NCBI RefSeq assembly: GCF_000687715.1
Contig: NZ_JHXD01000002.1
Location: forward strand, 276,302 to 340,301
DNA length: 64,000 nt
DNA from: Xylanibacter ruminicola Ga6B6
Lineage (GTDB): Bacteria; Bacteroidota; Bacteroidia; Bacteroidales; Bacteroidaceae
Direction: 5' to 3'
This document shows positions 62,449 through 64,000 of the stretch, in pieces (position 1 is the first letter of the stretch; each line of letters begins with the position of its first letter). The notes beneath the pieces were generated by a model. The model ran no database searches, was not told the origin of the DNA, and worked only from the letters and a program-made list of their open reading frames with translations. Position numbers and translations under genes: made by a program.

Positions 62449-63663
62449 TCAATCTTTATTGGCTTGCAGGGCGGACTCTTGCTCGGCGATCCAGTCTTTT
62501 ACGCTCTGGCCGGTGCGCTGCTTGAAGGCTACGCTGAAGGTGCGGTAGCTGCGGTAGCCACTGCGGTTGGCCAAATGCTTGGCCTGGATAGACTGGCCCT
62601 CGGCGGCGGCCGACGCCTGGCGGAAGAGCTCTATGAAATAATTGATGCGCAGCATGTTGATGTAGGCATTGTAGGTAGTGCCCTGGCTCGAGAAATACAT
62701 GCCGAGATAGGTGCGGTTGGTGCCCAGGGCCTGAGCCAACTGCACCGACGTAAGGTCGGTCTGCAGGTAGAGTTTGTTGCCCTCGCAGCGGTCGTGCAAC
62801 AGCTTACCAATCTCCTGGATAACGGCCTCCGACAGGCCCTCGGCCGGCTGCGGGCGCCCGCCATCGCCCTCGAGAGTATCGTCATCGGCTTCGTCATCGG
62901 CTTCGGCAGCCTCGGCAGCAGCCCGCTGCGCTTCGGCCAACGCTATGTCGCCATCGGCCATCGGCTGGAAACTCAGGTCCTGCAGCGTCTCCACACGCCA
63001 AAGCAGATAGGCCACGAGCGCGATGCCGCACAGCTGGATGATGAACTCGTAGGTGATGCTGCCGTAGCCCACCACGTAATAGCAGAACAGCAGTATGATG
63101 ACGGCCAGCACCAGCAGGCTCTGCCACACCTCCTTGTGCTCCAGGTCGGCATAGTTGTCGCGCAGCCATCGGCCGTACTGCCGCACGGCGCGCACCATAT
63201 ACGCCGTGAAGCCCACGGCCATCAGCAGGAAGTAGCCCTGCATCCACTGCACCAGCGCGTAGCTGCGCATGCCCACGCTAACGGCCGAGAGGATGATGAG
63301 CGGCGCCGTGATGAGCCACGCTATCCAGAGCGGCCTTTTGCGGTCTTGCAGCATGCAGAGCATCACCACGAGCGCCAGGGGCATGGTGAGCATGCAGTCG
63401 AGCAGCGCGCCGATGAGCATCCACAGCGTGGCCGCATCGCCATCGGCCATCATGGTTCCCGGCAGGTACCACAGATGGCCTGCCGTCAAGATTCCGAAGA
63501 ACGCAGCCGTCCACCGGCGCAGTCGTTTGGGCGTAGATATGCGCCGCGTAAAGGCGTTGCCCCTGCGCAGCAAAAGATACACACAAGCCACCGCCGACAC
63601 CGTAGCCCCCACGGCATACAGCATCAACAGCAGGATGATATCGAGAGTGATATGTTCGAACAT
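62449..63663 (-). CDS. Membrane-anchored AraC-family regulator
   Basis: The N-terminal ~235 residues hold about six or seven membrane segments (LDIILLLMLYAVGATVSAVA, LWIAWLITAPLIILSAVSVG, LVLAVIILLFCYYVVGYG). An acidic Ala/Glu/Asp linker (about 240-275) is followed by the AraC domain (about 295-400: VQLAQALGTNRTYLGMYF and KHLANRSGYRSYRTFSVAFK). Membrane-bound AraC regulators of this shape are frequent in Bacteroidales. Signal and target genes are unknown. Its DNA is G+C-rich. Confidence 0.9.
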   Translation of the reverse strand: MFEHITLDIILLLMLYAVGATVSAVACVYLLLRRGNAFTRRISTPKRLRRWTAAFFGILTAGHLWYLPGTMMADGDAATLWMLIGALLDCMLTMPLALVVMLCMLQDRKRPLWIAWLITAPLIILSAVSVGMRSYALVQWMQGYFLLMAVGFTAYMVRAVRQYGRWLRDNYADLEHKEVWQSLLVLAVIILLFCYYVVGYGSITYEFIIQLCGIALVAYLLWRVETLQDLSFQPMADGDIALAEAQRAAAEAAEADDEADDDTLEGDGGRPQPAEGLSEAVIQEIGKLLHDRCEGNKLYLQTDLTSVQLAQALGTNRTYLGMYFSSQGTTYNAYINMLRINYFIELFRQASAAAEGQSIQAKHLANRSGYRSYRTFSVAFKQRTGQSVKDWIAEQESALQANKD

Positions 63664-63689
63664 TATCGTCTTAGGTTAGTATGGGTTGT

Positions 63690-63875
63690 TTAATCCTGGA
63701 AAATAGGATTATCGGCTATTACCTGTTTTGCAGGGATGCAGCGTATCACATTGTCATCGCCACATACGATGACGTCCTCATTGTTACGGGCTTTTTCTTG
63801 CAGCATCCTTTTCTCTGCTAACTCTAAACCACGACGCAATTTCTCTATAAACTCCTGTTTTTCCTTATTTGACAT
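63690..63875 (-). CDS. Small unrecognised protein (61 residues)
   Basis: Charged helix (about 1-30: KEKQEFIEKLRRGLELAEKRM) followed by a short beta-like stretch VIVCGDDNVIRCIPAKQVI. No export signal. It starts 27 bases after the stop of the gene entering from the right edge, so the two are likely co-transcribed. Family not recognised. Confidence 0.65.
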   Translation of the reverse strand: MSNKEKQEFIEKLRRGLELAEKRMLQEKARNNEDVIVCGDDNVIRCIPAKQVIADNPIFQD

Positions 63876-63902
63876 AACTCTGCATCTTTAAGTACAACAC
63901 TT

Positions 63903-64000
63903 TTAAGAAACCCTTGCGGTCTTCAGTTCGTTCTCTAGGAAAGAGTACACGTAGCCAGGACTCTGGTAGTAGAGACCAGTAGCATCGTCCTGCAGACGCT
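63903..64000 (-). CDS. 3' end of an unrecognised gene (partial)
   Basis: The last 32 codons are open on the minus strand to the window edge and end at TAA (63903-63905). The translation reads RLQDDATGLYYQSPGYVYS then FLENELKTARVS. The pattern of an acidic turn followed by YQSPGYVYSFLENEL hints at DUF3990/DUF3791-type proteins often found beside small genes, but this is too short to decide. Confidence 0.55.
   Translation of the reverse strand, partial: RLQDDATGLYYQSPGYVYSFLENELKTARVS

Noticed and set aside
62464..63693. Long open frame on the plus strand (about 409 codons) opposite the AraC gene
   Set aside because: It mirrors a well-supported AraC regulator, has no recognisable domain, and long antisense frames are expected in G+C-rich DNA.

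Overview
The window comes from a Bacteroidota bacterium, most likely a Prevotellaceae member of a gut or rumen type. The main evidence is the promoters: at least a dozen genes are preceded by TTG, 19-20 bases, then TAnnTTTG, the Bacteroidota housekeeping signature, often read as TATCTTTGCA. GH10 xylanase with carbohydrate-binding modules inserted in the catalytic domain, GH97, DUF6057, DUF4421 and FISUMP-type surface proteins, and TonB-dependent receptors with carboxypeptidase-regulatory-like N-termini all fit this. No insertion sequence, rRNA, CRISPR array or phage gene is visible. One tRNA-Leu(CAA) is present.

Layout. 1-2056 is the 3' part of a GH10 xylanase gene, probably the end of a xylan utilisation locus. 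2194-8015 holds two tandem copies of a two-gene cassette (membrane/TPR DUF6057 protein plus beta-propeller lipoprotein carrying a CxxCH motif). 8135-17151 is a five-gene xylan operon: GH43-CBM6 twice in one chain, GH31, a CE1-like esterase, a CE15-like glucuronoyl esterase and a feruloyl-esterase-like hydrolase. 17253-24053 (minus) is a maltodextrin operon, 4-alpha-glucanotransferase, SusB-type GH97 and type I pullulanase, with a LacI-type candidate operator upstream. 24171-28001 (minus) holds a sensor kinase with a periplasmic solute-binding domain and RNase R. 28159-31139 (plus) has an epimerase, a PAP2 protein, GreA (with an attenuator-like leader) and a HIT protein. 31140-36291 carries mannose-1-phosphate guanylyltransferase, tRNA-Leu, GH28, a hemolysin III protein and an acetyl-CoA hydrolase/CoA transferase. 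36317-42774 has a SpoIIE-type phosphatase, an intergenic structured RNA candidate, a LacI regulator and an outer-membrane receptor. 42875-45193 is a vitamin B6 cluster (ThiD-like/AraC fusion, pdxS, pdxT). 45177-51518 (minus) has a GH2 enzyme, a TonB-dependent receptor and a DUF4421 protein.

The most unusual part is 51669-60584 (minus), a run of secreted, modular, mostly unrecognised proteins. One of them (55297-56256) has a bacterial signal peptide followed directly by a ubiquitin domain: 55 of the first 72 residues match human ubiquitin by my own count. The predicted signal-peptidase site lies immediately before ubiquitin Met1, and the Gly-Gly tail is replaced by a fusion to a module shared with a neighbouring secreted protein. 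The surrounding 3 kb also holds a 42-bp tandem repeat array and three alternating CG/TA tracts in the intergenic gaps. By eye the DNA from about 55.3 kb to the end of the AraC gene is richer in G+C than the rest of the window.

The window ends (minus strand) with a STAS-like/ATPase pair, a membrane-anchored AraC regulator, a 61-residue protein and the 3' end of an unrecognised gene. Sequence-derived statements here were made by reading the DNA and translations. Family assignments rest on recognised motifs, without database searches.
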